64,000 nucleotides of DNA. It comes from Clostridium manihotivorum (GTDB taxonomy: Bacteria > Bacillota > Clostridia > Clostridiales > Clostridiaceae). The notes under the pieces were generated by a model. The model was given only the letters and a program-made list of their open reading frames with translations. It was not told the DNA's origin and did not search any database. Positions within the stretch are counted from its first letter, which is position 1, and each line of letters starts with the position of its first letter. The position numbers were made by a program, and so were the translations under genes. The stretch lies in the NCBI RefSeq assembly GCF_004015185.1, contig NZ_CP025746.1, positions 186,001 to 250,000 of the forward strand. Reading direction: 5' to 3'. This document shows positions 1 through 8,783 of this stretch, piece by piece.

Positions 1-1914
1 CTCAGATGCTGAATTTGCATTAGCTACAACAAGTAGGTATTTTTGATTAGCTGTTTTATTCTTCTCTAAGAAGCTAACTAAAGCTGAATCCTTGGTGTTC
101 TCCATACCTTTCCCCATCATTCCTTCTCCTGATGAACTTCCAGATAAAAGCTCTAGGCCTGCTGCCGGGAAAGAGTTGTTTACAGGATAAACTAAAGTTG
201 CCGCTGATCCTACAAAAGGAGTCACCATAAGGCCTGCTACTGCTAAACTCACTAGTATTTTCTTTAATTTAAGTACCTTACTATGTTTTTTACTACTAGC
301 TTCATCTTCAAGCTCCTTTTTACCTATGTTCATAAGGTTTAATATTAAAAGGACTATTGAAGAACCAAAACATAACACTATAACTAACGCTGCTAATATC
401 TTTATTATGCTTGAAGTATCTACAAAGTAGTAAAGCATAAGCATTTGAGCTAATCCATTTGCAAGAAGTGCTACTGGCAAGAACCAGGACTTCCATCCTC
501 CTTCTTTATGCATCTTCCACATATAGGTTATTCCAATGCCTGCTAAAGCGGCTGTTGGTGGAGCTAACATAGTTAAGTAGTATGGATGAAAAGTTCCTGT
601 ATTAAAGCTAAAGTATACAAACACTGGCAAGAACCACATTGCCCATAAAACTAGTTGTTGTTTTTTGATGTTGTCTAATCTAAAGCTTAGTTTTTCCTTG
701 ATAGCTGCTGCTAGGAATCCAAACATAGCAAGTGGTATAAACCAAACTATTTGATCTGAAAGTATGTTCTTTGAAAATAATCTTGTTATGCTAGAAGTAG
801 TTTGACCTCCAAAGGAGCCTTGTAGTCCTGAGCCTCCGCCCATTCCTCCTCCGCCTTGCATGTTACCTCCTGGTCCCATACCTCCACTTGGCGGTGTAAA
901 CTGTCCATTTCCTCCTGGTGCCATCTGACCATTTCCATCCTGTGCATTACTGTCTGTTCCTTGATTATTGCTTCCACTTTGGTTACTTTGCGTAGAACTT
1001 GAAGTATTTCCACTTTGATTGTCGGTTGTAGCTGAAGATGAATTAGAATTACCCTGTGGCATTGAAGGACGCTCGCCTTTTGCACCAGATCCACCTCCTG
1101 GACCGCCATTTCCGTTGCTACTACTACTTAAACTAACTCTCTCTAATCCATTGTGCCCTACTATAAGTTCCATAACAGTGTTGTTAGTACTGCTATCCAC
1201 ATACGGCCTATTGCTTGCAGGTACTAAATCTACAACTACTGCCCAGGATAGAGAAACTGCTATAAGTATAAATGTACTTATTATCAAGTTTATTATTCTC
1301 TTCTTTATTGAAGTTGCAGTTGAAAGAAGATAAGTTATATAAAGTGCTGGAGCTATCATATATGCTTGTAGCATCTTTATATTAAAACCTACACCTACTA
1401 AAACCATACTTAATATAAGATATTTAAGCTTCCCTTTTTCAGCTGCCACTGTTAGCGCCCAGCATGCTAGTAAAAGCACCATAACAAGTGTATTATCAAC
1501 TGAATTATTCCTACTTACCGCAACAAATACTGGTGTTATTGCTAGTGCTAAGGCTGATATAAGACCAGCTGCACTTCCAAAGCTTCTCTTGACTATGTGG
1601 TATATTAATACCACCGATATTACTCCAGCAAGAGCTTGAGGTAATATTATACTCCAACCACTATATCCAAATATCTTCGCTGATATGGCTTGAAGCCAGA
1701 ACCCTAAAGGTGGCTTATCTATAGTTACAAACCCAGCTGGATCAAAGGATACAAAGAAGAAATTCTTAAAGCTCATAGTCATACTCTTTACTGCTGCTGC
1801 ATAATAAGAATTGGCTGTTCCCTCAATACTTAAATTCCATAAGTTAAGTACTGCTGATAATATTGTTATTAAAGCTAAAGCTATATTTTCTTTAGTAGCT
1901 TTTATCTTTTTCAT
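1..1914 (-). CDS. GT39-family membrane glycosyltransferase (YkcB/ArnT-like), C-terminus cut by window edge
   Basis: An open frame of 638 codons runs from an ATG at 1914, preceded by GGGGAGGA, to the left edge without a stop, so the C-terminus is missing. The N-terminus has a membrane segment and the GT39 landmarks D58-P-A-G and D66-K-P-P-L, the lumenal acidic loop that contacts lipid-linked sugar donors. Many further hydrophobic segments follow. Roughly residues 260-370 are a low-complexity insert rich in Gly, Asn, Ser and Gln between two membrane blocks; such inserts are common in clostridial members of this family. The protein probably transfers a sugar from a polyprenyl-phosphate donor to an extracytoplasmic acceptor. 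Its usual GT2 partner, which makes the donor, lies just upstream but is broken. The acceptor is unknown. Confidence 0.85.
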   Translation of the reverse strand, partial: MKKIKATKENIALALITILSAVLNLWNLSIEGTANSYYAAAVKSMTMSFKNFFFVSFDPAGFVTIDKPPLGFWLQAISAKIFGYSGWSIILPQALAGVISVVLIYHIVKRSFGSAAGLISALALAITPVFVAVSRNNSVDNTLVMVLLLACWALTVAAEKGKLKYLILSMVLVGVGFNIKMLQAYMIAPALYITYLLSTATSIKKRIINLIISTFILIAVSLSWAVVVDLVPASNRPYVDSSTNNTVMELIVGHNGLERVSLSSSSNGNGGPGGGSGAKGERPSMPQGNSNSSSATTDNQSGNTSSSTQSNQSGSNNQGTDSNAQDGNGQMAPGGNGQFTPPSGGMGPGGNMQGGGGMGGGSGLQGSFGGQTTSSITRLFSKNILSDQIVWFIPLAMFGFLAAAIKEKLSFRLDNIKKQQLVLWAMWFLPVFVYFSFNTGTFHPYYLTMLAPPTAALAGIGITYMWKMHKEGGWKSWFLPVALLANGLAQMLMLYYFVDTSSIIKILAALVIVLCFGSSIVLLILNLMNIGKKELEDEASSKKHSKVLKLKKILVSLAVAGLMVTPFVGSAATLVYPVNNSFPAAGLELLSGSSSGEGMMGKGMENTKDSALVSFLEKNKTANQKYLLVVANANSASE

Positions 1915-1938
1915 CACTAATCCTCCCCTAATATAAAA

Positions 1939-2178
1939 CTAATGTAATTTATTTGCACTATCATAATTCATTGTGCTTTCTACTATATAAGTAGGCCTAT
2001 CTTTACTTTCACTAAAGCTTCTTCTTGTGTTAGCTTTACTACCATCATTTATAAATATAATTTCGCAACGTTCCTTGGTTTTATTCATTACGAACTTTAA
2101 TCTTCTGTAACTTTCACTAACCACTAACTCTTCGTTATACAAAGGTATCAGAACAGAATAACTAACTTCCTTACTCAT
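1939..2178 (-). pseudogene. Collapsed GT2 glycosyltransferase (YkcC/DPM1-like) with internal deletion
   Basis: The 79-residue frame starts at an ATG at 2178 behind GAGGTG. It opens like a GT2 polyprenyl-phosphate glycosyltransferase, with YSVLIPLYNEE and EIIFINDGSK, the nucleotide-sugar binding start of the GT-A fold. Immediately after NDGSK it jumps to a tail (ESKDRPTYIVEST) that resembles the extreme C-terminus of these roughly 310-residue enzymes. The DxD metal site, the acceptor region and the membrane helices are absent. This looks like an in-frame internal deletion of more than 200 codons, not a simple stop. It lies 24 bases upstream of the GT39 gene in the usual ykcC-ykcB order, so the pair was probably functional once. 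A catalytically dead peptide may still be made. Confidence 0.75.
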
Positions 2179-2273
2179 TTTAATCACCTCTACAATACAT
2201 AAGAAATCTTTTAATATCTGCTTCCTTGATTAAGATTATAAAAATAAATAATCTAACTAATATCGAAATAAAA

Positions 2274-2290
2274 TGTGAACTTTGTGTGAA
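2274..2290 (-). promoter_or_regulatory. Candidate response-regulator direct repeat upstream of the GT2/GT39 operon
   Basis: On the minus strand two TTCACA hexamers are repeated with an 11-base period, about 100 bases upstream of the GT2 start. This spacing is typical of OmpR/PhoP-family regulators, and TTCACA resembles half of a Pho box. Whether a regulator binds here is inference. Confidence 0.3.
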
Positions 2291-2347
2291 AGACAATACC
2301 AAAACATTCATTGAAAATAATAACACTTAACTGTATATAAAAAATAA

Positions 2348-2481
2348 AGGCTATGTTCAATAATATTCATTGAAATTAAGTGGTTAAGAAGAAGATGCTA
2401 TACGAGTGAGACCTTAGCACAGGCCCATTAAAGCATCAGATGACTCACTACTTACTTTCAAATCAGTACTTTAACAGAGCC
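2348..2481 (+). mobile_element. MITE-like palindromic repeat, copy A
   Basis: This 134-base stretch has imperfect inverted ends: GGCTATGTTCAATAATATT on the left, and on the right the complement of GGCTCTGTTAAAGTACTG. A near-identical copy in inverted orientation lies at 4913-5066. Shared blocks include the termini, TTGAAATTAAGTGGTTA, ATGCTATA and AGCATCRGATGACT; the middle differs by indels. It contains no ORF. The inverted ends and two dispersed copies fit a miniature element moved in trans by an unseen transposase. Confidence 0.7.
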
Positions 2482-2490
2482 AAAATAAAA

Positions 2491-2529
2491 AGATGTGTAA
2501 CTTCACTATTTTAGTGTAGCTATACATCT
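2491..2529 (-). terminator. Terminator of the polysaccharide deacetylase gene
   Basis: AGATGTGTA pairs with TATACATCT (one wobble), and an inner stem TCACTA/TAGTG closes the loop. Reading on the minus strand the stem is followed by CTTTTTATTTTG. It lies 8 bases past the deacetylase stop. Confidence 0.7.
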
Positions 2530-2536
2530 CTATTAA

Positions 2537-3526
2537 TTATCTGATAGTCCTAAATTCGTAACCCTTATTTTTCAAGTCAGTTATTATATATTGAAGAGCC
2601 TCCGCTGTACTTTTTTTACCATAGGTGTCATGCATGAGCAGTACCACCTGCTGCTGTCCTACAAAAGTCTGGTGATATCTTTTAATAAGTTGCTCTCTGG
2701 TCTTTGGACCACCTTCAGCATCCCCTACTAAGGCATTCCAATCTATATATTTATAGTTTTTATCAGCTAATTGCTTGTCCAAGTCTTCTGTTCCCTTCCA
2801 AGAACAATGCCCTCCTGGAAACCTCACTATATCTGTAGTAAAGTCTTCACCTAATACGCTTTTAAGTATTTGATCTGTTTTTTCTACTTCTGCCATAAAA
2901 GCATTTGCATCGGCTCTACCTTTAGGAAAAAGCTTAGAATAGTTGTGTGAGTATGTGTGATTACCTATTGCATGCCCTTGATGGTATATATCCTGCAAAA
3001 TACGCTTAGCTTCTGGCGTGTCCTCTACCTGCTTTCCTATAACAAAAAATGTTGCTTTTATATTGTTATCCTTTAAAACCTTTAGTATCTCAGGTGTTAC
3101 AGTGGTAGACGGCCCATCATCAAAGGTTAAAAACGCAATCTTTTTTCCATCTTCTATTTTAATATGCTTCGTTAATAGATCTTGTATCTTAGAAGCATCA
3201 AAGCTATTCTTATTTATCTCTATTGTAGATTCATACTTTTCAGTCATGACTTTATATACTGGATTCCCTGCTTTGGCTCTTACCTCTAACTGTCCCTCTT
3301 CATTATTTATATCCCTTACTTTATCATCAGTCTTATTAGGTAATTGCTCATCTATATTTAATTGCTGATTATGTATGGTTGCTTGTCCATTTTCTATATT
3401 CTTTTTATTATCAATCATATTATTTAATTCAGTAAACCTTGAAGACATTATAATTAACATTATAAATATTATAGTAGTTAGTCTTTTTACCCAGGCATTC
3501 TTACTAGCTTTCTTATTTTTCAACAT
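2537..3526 (-). CDS. Membrane-anchored polysaccharide deacetylase (NodB/CE4 family, PgdA-like)
   Basis: The 329-residue protein is read from the ATG at 3526, which sits about 5 bases after GGGGGA; an upstream TTG at 3538 overlaps that site and is unlikely. A short cytoplasmic start is followed by one hydrophobic anchor near residues 11-28, then a charged linker and a NodB domain over about the last 200 residues. The metal-site motifs are intact: TFDDGPS, with the catalytic Asp and a metal Asp, and HTYSH, with two metal His, followed by RFPGGHC. The family removes N-acetyl groups from peptidoglycan or other GlcNAc polymers outside the membrane, which protects against lysozyme. It is monocistronic and has its own terminator. 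The exact substrate cannot be read from sequence. Confidence 0.88.
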   Translation of the reverse strand: MLKNKKASKNAWVKRLTTIIFIMLIIMSSRFTELNNMIDNKKNIENGQATIHNQQLNIDEQLPNKTDDKVRDINNEEGQLEVRAKAGNPVYKVMTEKYESTIEINKNSFDASKIQDLLTKHIKIEDGKKIAFLTFDDGPSTTVTPEILKVLKDNNIKATFFVIGKQVEDTPEAKRILQDIYHQGHAIGNHTYSHNYSKLFPKGRADANAFMAEVEKTDQILKSVLGEDFTTDIVRFPGGHCSWKGTEDLDKQLADKNYKYIDWNALVGDAEGGPKTREQLIKRYHQTFVGQQQVVLLMHDTYGKKSTAEALQYIITDLKNKGYEFRTIR

Positions 3527-4105
3527 AGGTTCCCCCAATCTATTATCTTACTAATCTTAAGAACAATCATATTTGTCAGAAGGATATCTTATTATTGTAC
3601 GATAAAATCTATTTTCAACTTTATTTCTATACATTGATATGATTATTACCTATGCTTTATTCGTAAAAAACTTGTTAATGTATTATCACTTACCACCTAT
3701 ACATTTTCAGTAAATACTAAAAATATAACAAATAAATTATTTTTATATATACACTTATTAACATATTATGATATAATTAGTTTATAAAATTCTTAATCTT
3801 CTAACTATTCGCACATACATAGAAAACATATTGTTCTATATGTAGTAATGTTGCATCACATTCGTAACAATTAACTTATCTTTTACACTTTTCTTAAAAT
3901 AGATTAAAGAAAGGAGGATTATCTTACCGATACCAGACATTCTATAAACTCACCTAGATTTTTACTATTTTGTCCTTAGCAATAATTGAAACTGCAGCTT
4001 TCATCAGTAGTTCTCTTTATCTGTACTCTTCTTGAGATGGGTGAAGAAATTCTGGCAGGCTATATTTTTCTAAAGAATAAAATCTAAATATTTAGGAGGA
4101 TTATT
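3527..4105. other. Intergenic region between divergent cell-wall genes, with a possible structured element
   Basis: About 580 bases hold the two divergent promoters. AAAGGAGG near 3910 looks like a ribosome binding site but no usable start codon follows. The segment ending in TTCTGGCAGGCTATATTTTTCT (about 4020-4072) can fold (TCTTC with GAAGA, outer CTG with CAG) and resembles a segment at 40766-40830. Its function is unknown. GGAGG directly precedes the glucanase ATG. Confidence 0.35.
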
Positions 4106-4897
4106 ATGTTAAAAATTAAAAAACTTCTTACTATTCCAGCTATACTTGCTCTTACTGCATCTATTATGCCTTACACCAATTCAACTCCAGTTAAAGCTGC
4201 TACTGCTTCAAACTTAGTTTGGAGTGATGAGTTTAATGGCAGCTCTATTAACACCTCAAATTGGACCTTTGAAACAGGTGCAGGAGGTTGGGGAAATAAT
4301 GAACTTGAATATTATACAAACAGACCTGAAAATGCCAGAGTAGCAAATGGCAATCTAATTATAGAGGCTAGAAAAGAAAACTATGGCGGTTCAGCTTACA
4401 CTTCAGCTAGATTAAAAACTCAAGGTCTTAAAAACTGGACCTATGGACGAGTTGAAGCAAGAATAAAGATGCCTAATGGACAAGGTCTTTGGCCTGCTTT
4501 TTGGATGCTTGGTCAAAATATAACCCAAGTCGGATGGCCAGGATGTGGAGAAATAGATATAATGGAGCATATCAATTCTGAAAGTGTGGTTCACGGTACT
4601 ATCCACTGGGATAACAACGGTCATGCGTCCTATGGAAATCAATCCGGTAATATTGATGTAACTCAATACCACACCTATGCAATACAATGGGATACTAACT
4701 CAATAAAATGGTTTGTTGATGGAGTTCAATACAATGAAGCTAATATAGCAAACAACATAAACGGTACTGACGAGTTCCACAAGCCATTCTTTATAATATT
4801 AAATCTAGCTGTTGGAGGAAGCTGGCCTGGTAACCCAAGTGGCTCAACTGCTTTCCCTGCTCAAATGCTAGTTGATTACGTTAGAGTATATCAATAG
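4106..4897 (+). CDS. Secreted glycoside hydrolase family 16 (beta-1,3 or beta-1,3-1,4-glucanase)
   Basis: The 263-residue protein starts at an ATG with GGAGG 8 bases upstream. Residues 1-32 form a classical Sec signal peptide ending near PVKAA. The rest is one GH16 jelly-roll domain beginning NLVWSDEFNG. The family catalytic motif is present as E149-I-D-I-M-E154-H, where E149 is the nucleophile and E154 the acid/base. The extra Met between the catalytic residues is the laminarinase/lichenase bulge type and not the carrageenase type. Substrate-groove aromatics are present (LWPAFWMLG, GSWPG). No carbohydrate-binding module or anchor follows, so the enzyme should be released. It likely cuts plant, fungal or algal beta-glucans. 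The gene is alone, followed after 16 bases by a MITE copy. Confidence 0.92.
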   Translation: MLKIKKLLTIPAILALTASIMPYTNSTPVKAATASNLVWSDEFNGSSINTSNWTFETGAGGWGNNELEYYTNRPENARVANGNLIIEARKENYGGSAYTSARLKTQGLKNWTYGRVEARIKMPNGQGLWPAFWMLGQNITQVGWPGCGEIDIMEHINSESVVHGTIHWDNNGHASYGNQSGNIDVTQYHTYAIQWDTNSIKWFVDGVQYNEANIANNINGTDEFHKPFFIILNLAVGGSWPGNPSGSTAFPAQMLVDYVRVYQ

Positions 4898-4912
4898 AAC
4901 TTTAAAATAAAT

Positions 4913-5066
4913 CTCTGTTAAAGTACTGTGTTGAAATTAAGTGGTCAGTCATCCGATGCTTAGATGAGCTTACGCAAAGAATTAATATAATTTTGTCCTA
5001 GTAGCTCATTCATATAGCATATCCTTCATAACCACTTAATTTCAACAATATTATTAAACATAGCCT
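4913..5066 (-). mobile_element. MITE-like palindromic repeat, copy B
   Basis: This is the inverted partner of 2348-2481. Its ends are complementary over about 35 bases: both arms, read inward, reach GTTGAAATTAAGTGGT after a GGCTATGTT or CTCTGTTAA tip. The internal sequence is about 20 bases longer than in copy A. It has no coding capacity. Confidence 0.7.
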
Positions 5067-5116
5067 AAAAAAAGTACCTAGAGAGGCATATCTAATCAAT
5101 ACGCCTTTCTAGGTAC
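5067..5116 (-). terminator. Strong terminator downstream of the CDF transporter
   Basis: GTACCTAGA pairs with TCTAGGTAC, extended inward by AGGC/GCCT. On the minus strand seven T residues follow. It lies about 180 bases past the transporter stop; that stretch shows nothing else. Confidence 0.75.
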
Positions 5117-5298
5117 TGTGTGGTTTTAACGACAAATATAAATTTATACATGCCATAAGGTTTCTAGCCCTAACTATCTTTGAACAAGTTTCATAAAGAA
5201 TAGCTATACCACTTGCTATTAAAACTTACATATTCAAATTATCCTCTCAAAATCCATAGGAGTCTTGATGATAGCTTTCGGCTACAAGTTGTACAAAT

Positions 5299-6480
5299 TT
5301 AATAGAATTCTCTATCAAAATTTATAATACTTTTATAAGATGGATACATTTCAGTTATAGTTGCTTCTATCCTATGCTTAATCTCTTTTTCCTTTGCTTC
5401 AGCAAAATAAGGTTTATCCAATACTGCATCAAATATTAGAGTTTTCTCATCACAATCTCCAACAACTCTAAAGTCATGAATAGATATTACTCCCTCTATT
5501 TTGCCTATATGCTCAAATACCTCTTCTCTTAACTTAACGGTCTCTGGATTGTCAGTCTTTATAGGATCCATGTGTATTGAAAGATATACATTCATACGAT
5601 GACCAATCTCTTTTTCAGCCTTATCAATAACATCATGAATCTCCATCACAGGTATATTATATGGAACCTCTGCATGAAGAGAAGCAATGTACCTTCCAGG
5701 TCCATAGTTGTGAATAACCAAGTCATGTACACCAGTTATAGGTGCATAGCTTAACACACTATTAATAAGCTCATCTACAAATTCCTTTTCTGGAGCCTTT
5801 CCTATTATAGTATCCAACGTATCCTTACCAAGCTCAAACCCTGAATGAAGGATAAATATTGATACCACAACACCCACGTATCCGTCTATAGGAAAAGTAG
5901 TAAATCGAGTTATCAATAAAGATAGTGTAACCATAGATAAAACTAATATATCAGTGAAAGATTCTAAAGCCGAAGCCTTTAGAGCTGATGAATTAATAGT
6001 ATTACCTATGTAGTTAGTAAACCTATTAAGAAATATCTGTAAGGGTAGTGCACATAGCATACAAACAAAGCTTATGAGGTTAAAAGGAACGCTCACAGGA
6101 TGTAATATACGTAAAAAAGAACTTCTTAAAAATTCCACTCCTACTACCAATATAGCTCCCGCAAATAGCAACGCTGTAAGATACTCTATTCTTCCATATC
6201 CAAAAGGATGCTTGTCATCTGCTGGACGATTGGAAAGCTTAAAGCTAATGATTGTGACTAAGGATGATAGTGCATCTGTAAGATTATGAAATGCATCTGC
6301 TGTAATAGCTATACTGTTTAGAAGTAGCCCTATAACAAGCTCCATAATCAGGATCGAAGAATTAATTATAATACCGACTTTACCTCCAAGAGAACCATAG
6401 GACTGTCTAACATCTTGAGAATTAATATTCTTATAGTCCTTTACAAACCTTTTGATTAAATAATCAAATATAAACTTCAA
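5299..6480 (-). CDS. Cation diffusion facilitator (CDF) metal exporter
   Basis: The 393-residue protein has six membrane helices in the first 220 residues and a cytoplasmic ferredoxin-like domain after that. A helix-2 metal site is visible as D-A-F-H-N-L-T-D, and HPFGYGR follows. In helix 5 the matching motif reads E-S-F-T-D, where Zn-type members usually have H-S-x-x-D. That change could alter the preferred metal, but I cannot say to which one. A second cytoplasmic ACT-like stretch of about 80 residues extends the C-terminus beyond the usual 300-residue size, as in other long Firmicute CDF proteins. The family exchanges Zn, Mn, Fe or Co for protons out of the cell. It is a single gene with its own terminator. 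Confidence 0.88.
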   Translation of the reverse strand: MKFIFDYLIKRFVKDYKNINSQDVRQSYGSLGGKVGIIINSSILIMELVIGLLLNSIAITADAFHNLTDALSSLVTIISFKLSNRPADDKHPFGYGRIEYLTALLFAGAILVVGVEFLRSSFLRILHPVSVPFNLISFVCMLCALPLQIFLNRFTNYIGNTINSSALKASALESFTDILVLSMVTLSLLITRFTTFPIDGYVGVVVSIFILHSGFELGKDTLDTIIGKAPEKEFVDELINSVLSYAPITGVHDLVIHNYGPGRYIASLHAEVPYNIPVMEIHDVIDKAEKEIGHRMNVYLSIHMDPIKTDNPETVKLREEVFEHIGKIEGVISIHDFRVVGDCDEKTLIFDAVLDKPYFAEAKEKEIKHRIEATITEMYPSYKSIINFDREFY

Positions 6481-6572
6481 GTAAACTCACCTCCAATTAT
6501 TATTCTATTCTTATATCTTGTGTTTCTTTACATGTGAATTGATAAAACTGCCATGCATGTACTACTTTGAAA

Positions 6573-6587
6573 GATAAGTATCTTATC
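6573..6587. promoter_or_regulatory. Palindrome upstream of the CDF gene, candidate operator
   Basis: GATAAG-TAT-CTTATC is a perfect 6-3-6 palindrome about 95 bases upstream of the CDF start. Metal regulators often bind such sites, but no specific regulator can be named. The rest of the 6481-6798 gap shows nothing I recognise. Confidence 0.3.
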
Positions 6588-6798
6588 GCACCTTTATTAG
6601 TGTAAAAGTGTTTAAAATACATCTTTAATATAAGCAGTATATCCATCTTTCAGCAAACTACACCTAAATATTATACCATATAAATCCACATACTTGCACA
6701 AGATAAGATAGCCAGTTGATGGGTGAGTAATAGCCTTTAACAAGTTATCAGCTTGTAAATCCCAATAAACCTTACTTCTACAAAGTATAGCTAGCTAT

Positions 6799-7077
6799 TT
6801 AATCAATGTACAAGTAATTTACTAAGAGTGCTACAAACATAGGAGCTGCAAAATAAGCATATTTTCTAAGAACTTTTAATCTATCAAGTTCCTCATCATT
6901 CTTTTGAGCAACGAAAGGATAAGATCTTGCTCCCAAACCACTTCCCGCTGCCCCTATCATAACAGTAAATATAAAGATTACTTCATTTGCCTTAGTAAAT
7001 ATCCACATTTGTCTAAGAATTAAGCTAACAATGATAATTACAGCCTCAACTATAAGTCCTAATATAAAAGTCTTCAT
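6799..7077 (-). CDS. Small three-helix membrane protein (DUF5316-like)
   Basis: The 92-residue protein has three hydrophobic segments, near residues 3-20, 32-52 and 72-91, joined by a basic loop with two acidic residues (NDEELDRLK). It looks like DUF5316-type small membrane proteins of Firmicutes, but that is recalled from overall pattern only. It starts 26 bases after the SdpI-like gene, so the two are probably co-transcribed. Function unknown. Confidence 0.6.
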   Translation of the reverse strand: MKTFILGLIVEAVIIIVSLILRQMWIFTKANEVIFIFTVMIGAAGSGLGARSYPFVAQKNDEELDRLKVLRKYAYFAAPMFVALLVNYLYID

Positions 7078-7103
7078 TTTTTACACCCTTTCTTAGTAAA
7101 ACC

Positions 7104-7475
7104 TTATCTAGGCAATCCATTTTTATCAAACTTGTTTTTTAACTTTTTCTCTGTATAAATTAATCCTACAATGATTGCAGATAACTGTATTAATACTATA
7201 GCTACAACTACTTGCCCAAGTTTATCAATATTACTATTTATAAATATTACTAGTAATATTAGAGATACTATTATTAAAGGTACATTAATATATAAACATA
7301 CCTTACCAAAACATCTGTGAGCAAAATCCCAGGTTTCCTTATTCTTCATGGACATAGTAGTCCTATAACCATAAATCATACTAATATCTTTCGGTGGATT
7401 GTTCCTCCACCTAAGCCCTATAAATAACATAAGCACTGGTATTATCAGTACCACTATTGAAAAAAATATCTTCAT
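7104..7475 (-). CDS. SdpI/YhfL-family membrane protein
   Basis: The 123-residue protein has three or four membrane helices. The family signature follows the first helix: WRNNPPKDISMIYGYRTTMSMKNKETWDFAH, that is, the G-Y-R-T loop and the N-x-E-x-W-x-x-A block. In Bacillus subtilis, SdpI is an immunity protein against the SdpC killing factor and also sequesters the SdpR repressor; most homologues have unknown roles. No sdpC or sdpR is seen nearby, so an immunity role here is inference. It is upstream of the DUF5316-like gene in one likely operon. Confidence 0.75.
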   Translation of the reverse strand: MKIFFSIVVLIIPVLMLFIGLRWRNNPPKDISMIYGYRTTMSMKNKETWDFAHRCFGKVCLYINVPLIIVSLILLVIFINSNIDKLGQVVVAIVLIQLSAIIVGLIYTEKKLKNKFDKNGLPR

Positions 7476-7715
7476 AATATCACCTTCATATAAAATATAC
7501 TTTCTAATTATATGATCTTTCTTATAATTAGGTATTCATTAAGCTAATTATAACTACTGCTTACTTATATTACAATTTTTTCAAACCATATCATTTATTA
7601 CACTATTCCTCCTTAGTGTTAAACTAAGTTACATTAGCTTTAAATATCATTGAATACTTAAAGAATGGTACATTGACTTTTTACCAAATACTATTGCAAA
7701 GCACGTCTTATTTAT

Positions 7716-7777
7716 AGATAAAAAAGCACCTTGTAAATAATAAAGGCTTTTAAAACCCTTTATTATTTACAAGGTGC
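7716..7777 (-). terminator. Terminator of the signal peptidase gene
   Basis: A 21-base stem (GCACCTTGTAAATAATAAAGG with its exact complement) encloses a short loop. On the minus strand the stem is followed by a run of six T residues. The remaining 7476-7715 region upstream of the SdpI-like gene shows no gene. Confidence 0.85.
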
Positions 7778-7831
7778 ATATTTCTTTAATTAGACTACTA
7801 TTAATGAATTTGCTTAAGTGTCATTTTATAA

Positions 7832-8392
7832 TTAATTGCCTTTGGTAGAAAATCCTCCAAGTCTGTTAAAGGGATATATTATAAATCGAGCCTTTCCCAT
7901 AATCTCTTCTCCATTTATATAAGGCTGTTTCCACCTTCTAGCATCATCTGATTCTGCTCTGTTATCGCCCATAAATAGATAACTATCTTTTGGAACCTTA
8001 AAACTTCCAGCTAAATTTTCTTTATTTTTAACATATGGTTCTGAGTATTCCTTATCATTTATAGTCATCTTCCCTTCATTGTCTATAACAACTGTATCTC
8101 CAGGAAGCCCTATTAATCTTTTTATAAGGTCTTCATTCAATTCTTTGGAATGAAATACGATAACATCGCCTCTTTGCAACTTACTTCTATCATAAACCTT
8201 TGTCACCACTATCTGATCTCCTATTTTAATAGTTGGGTACATGGAGGCTGAGGGAACATAAACTTTATATAATAAAAACTTATTTACTAGGAAAGCAATT
8301 AACACTGCAGCTGCTATAGGTATTACATAGTCTTTTATTATATCTATAATTCGTTTCATTACACTACTTTTCTTATTTATGGCCTTTAACAT
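7832..8392 (-). CDS. lepB: Type I signal peptidase
   Basis: The 186-residue enzyme starts at an ATG 7 bases after AGGTGG. It has one N-terminal membrane anchor (about residues 20-41) and an extracytoplasmic catalytic domain. Family boxes are intact: box B V-P-S-A-S50-M-Y-P-T with nucleophile Ser50, box D K91-R-L-I-G-L-P-G-D with general base Lys91, and box E G-D-N-R-A-E-S-D-D-A-R. It cleaves Sec and Tat signal peptides during export. Length and single anchor are typical of Gram-positive enzymes. The gene stands alone between its promoter gap and a strong terminator. Confidence 0.95.
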   Translation of the reverse strand: MLKAINKKSSVMKRIIDIIKDYVIPIAAAVLIAFLVNKFLLYKVYVPSASMYPTIKIGDQIVVTKVYDRSKLQRGDVIVFHSKELNEDLIKRLIGLPGDTVVIDNEGKMTINDKEYSEPYVKNKENLAGSFKVPKDSYLFMGDNRAESDDARRWKQPYINGEEIMGKARFIIYPFNRLGGFSTKGN

Positions 8393-8665
8393 TATTTAAT
8401 CCACCTTTCAATTATTATTTTTCTAAAATACATAGGCACTTAATATCTGCCTTTATACACAGTTAAAAATGTATTATTCAAACATATTATTAAATAGTGT
8501 TGAATTAGTTTAATTACATATATTGTAAATTATGTAATTATATTAACACATTTTCTTCCTATCTGAAACCACTATTTTGTAATTTATATTGAAATTTAAA
8601 TGTTTTAAAAACTTTTAAAGATGGATTTTATAATTATAAATAAGGTTTATTATAAGGTACTACCT

Positions 8666-8708
8666 AAAAAAGATAGAAAATTCGTATCTTGTTACGAGTT
8701 TTTTATCT
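8666..8708 (-). terminator. Terminator of the 78-residue membrane protein gene
   Basis: AGATA/TATCT and TTCGTA/TACGAG arms form a stem, followed on the minus strand by five T residues. It supports transcription of the small minus-strand gene above it. The 8393-8665 stretch holds no gene. Confidence 0.6.
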
Positions 8709-8783
8709 CTTATATTTTTTTGTTCCTATATTAATTGTTCCAATTACTTTATTGCTTTTGGGATGTTCTTTTGAAAAAGTATT

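Noticed and set aside
786..1333. Two frames overlapping the middle of the GT39 gene
   Set aside because: They are shadows of the Gly/Asn/Ser-rich insert; the GT39 frame is continuous from 1914 to the left edge.
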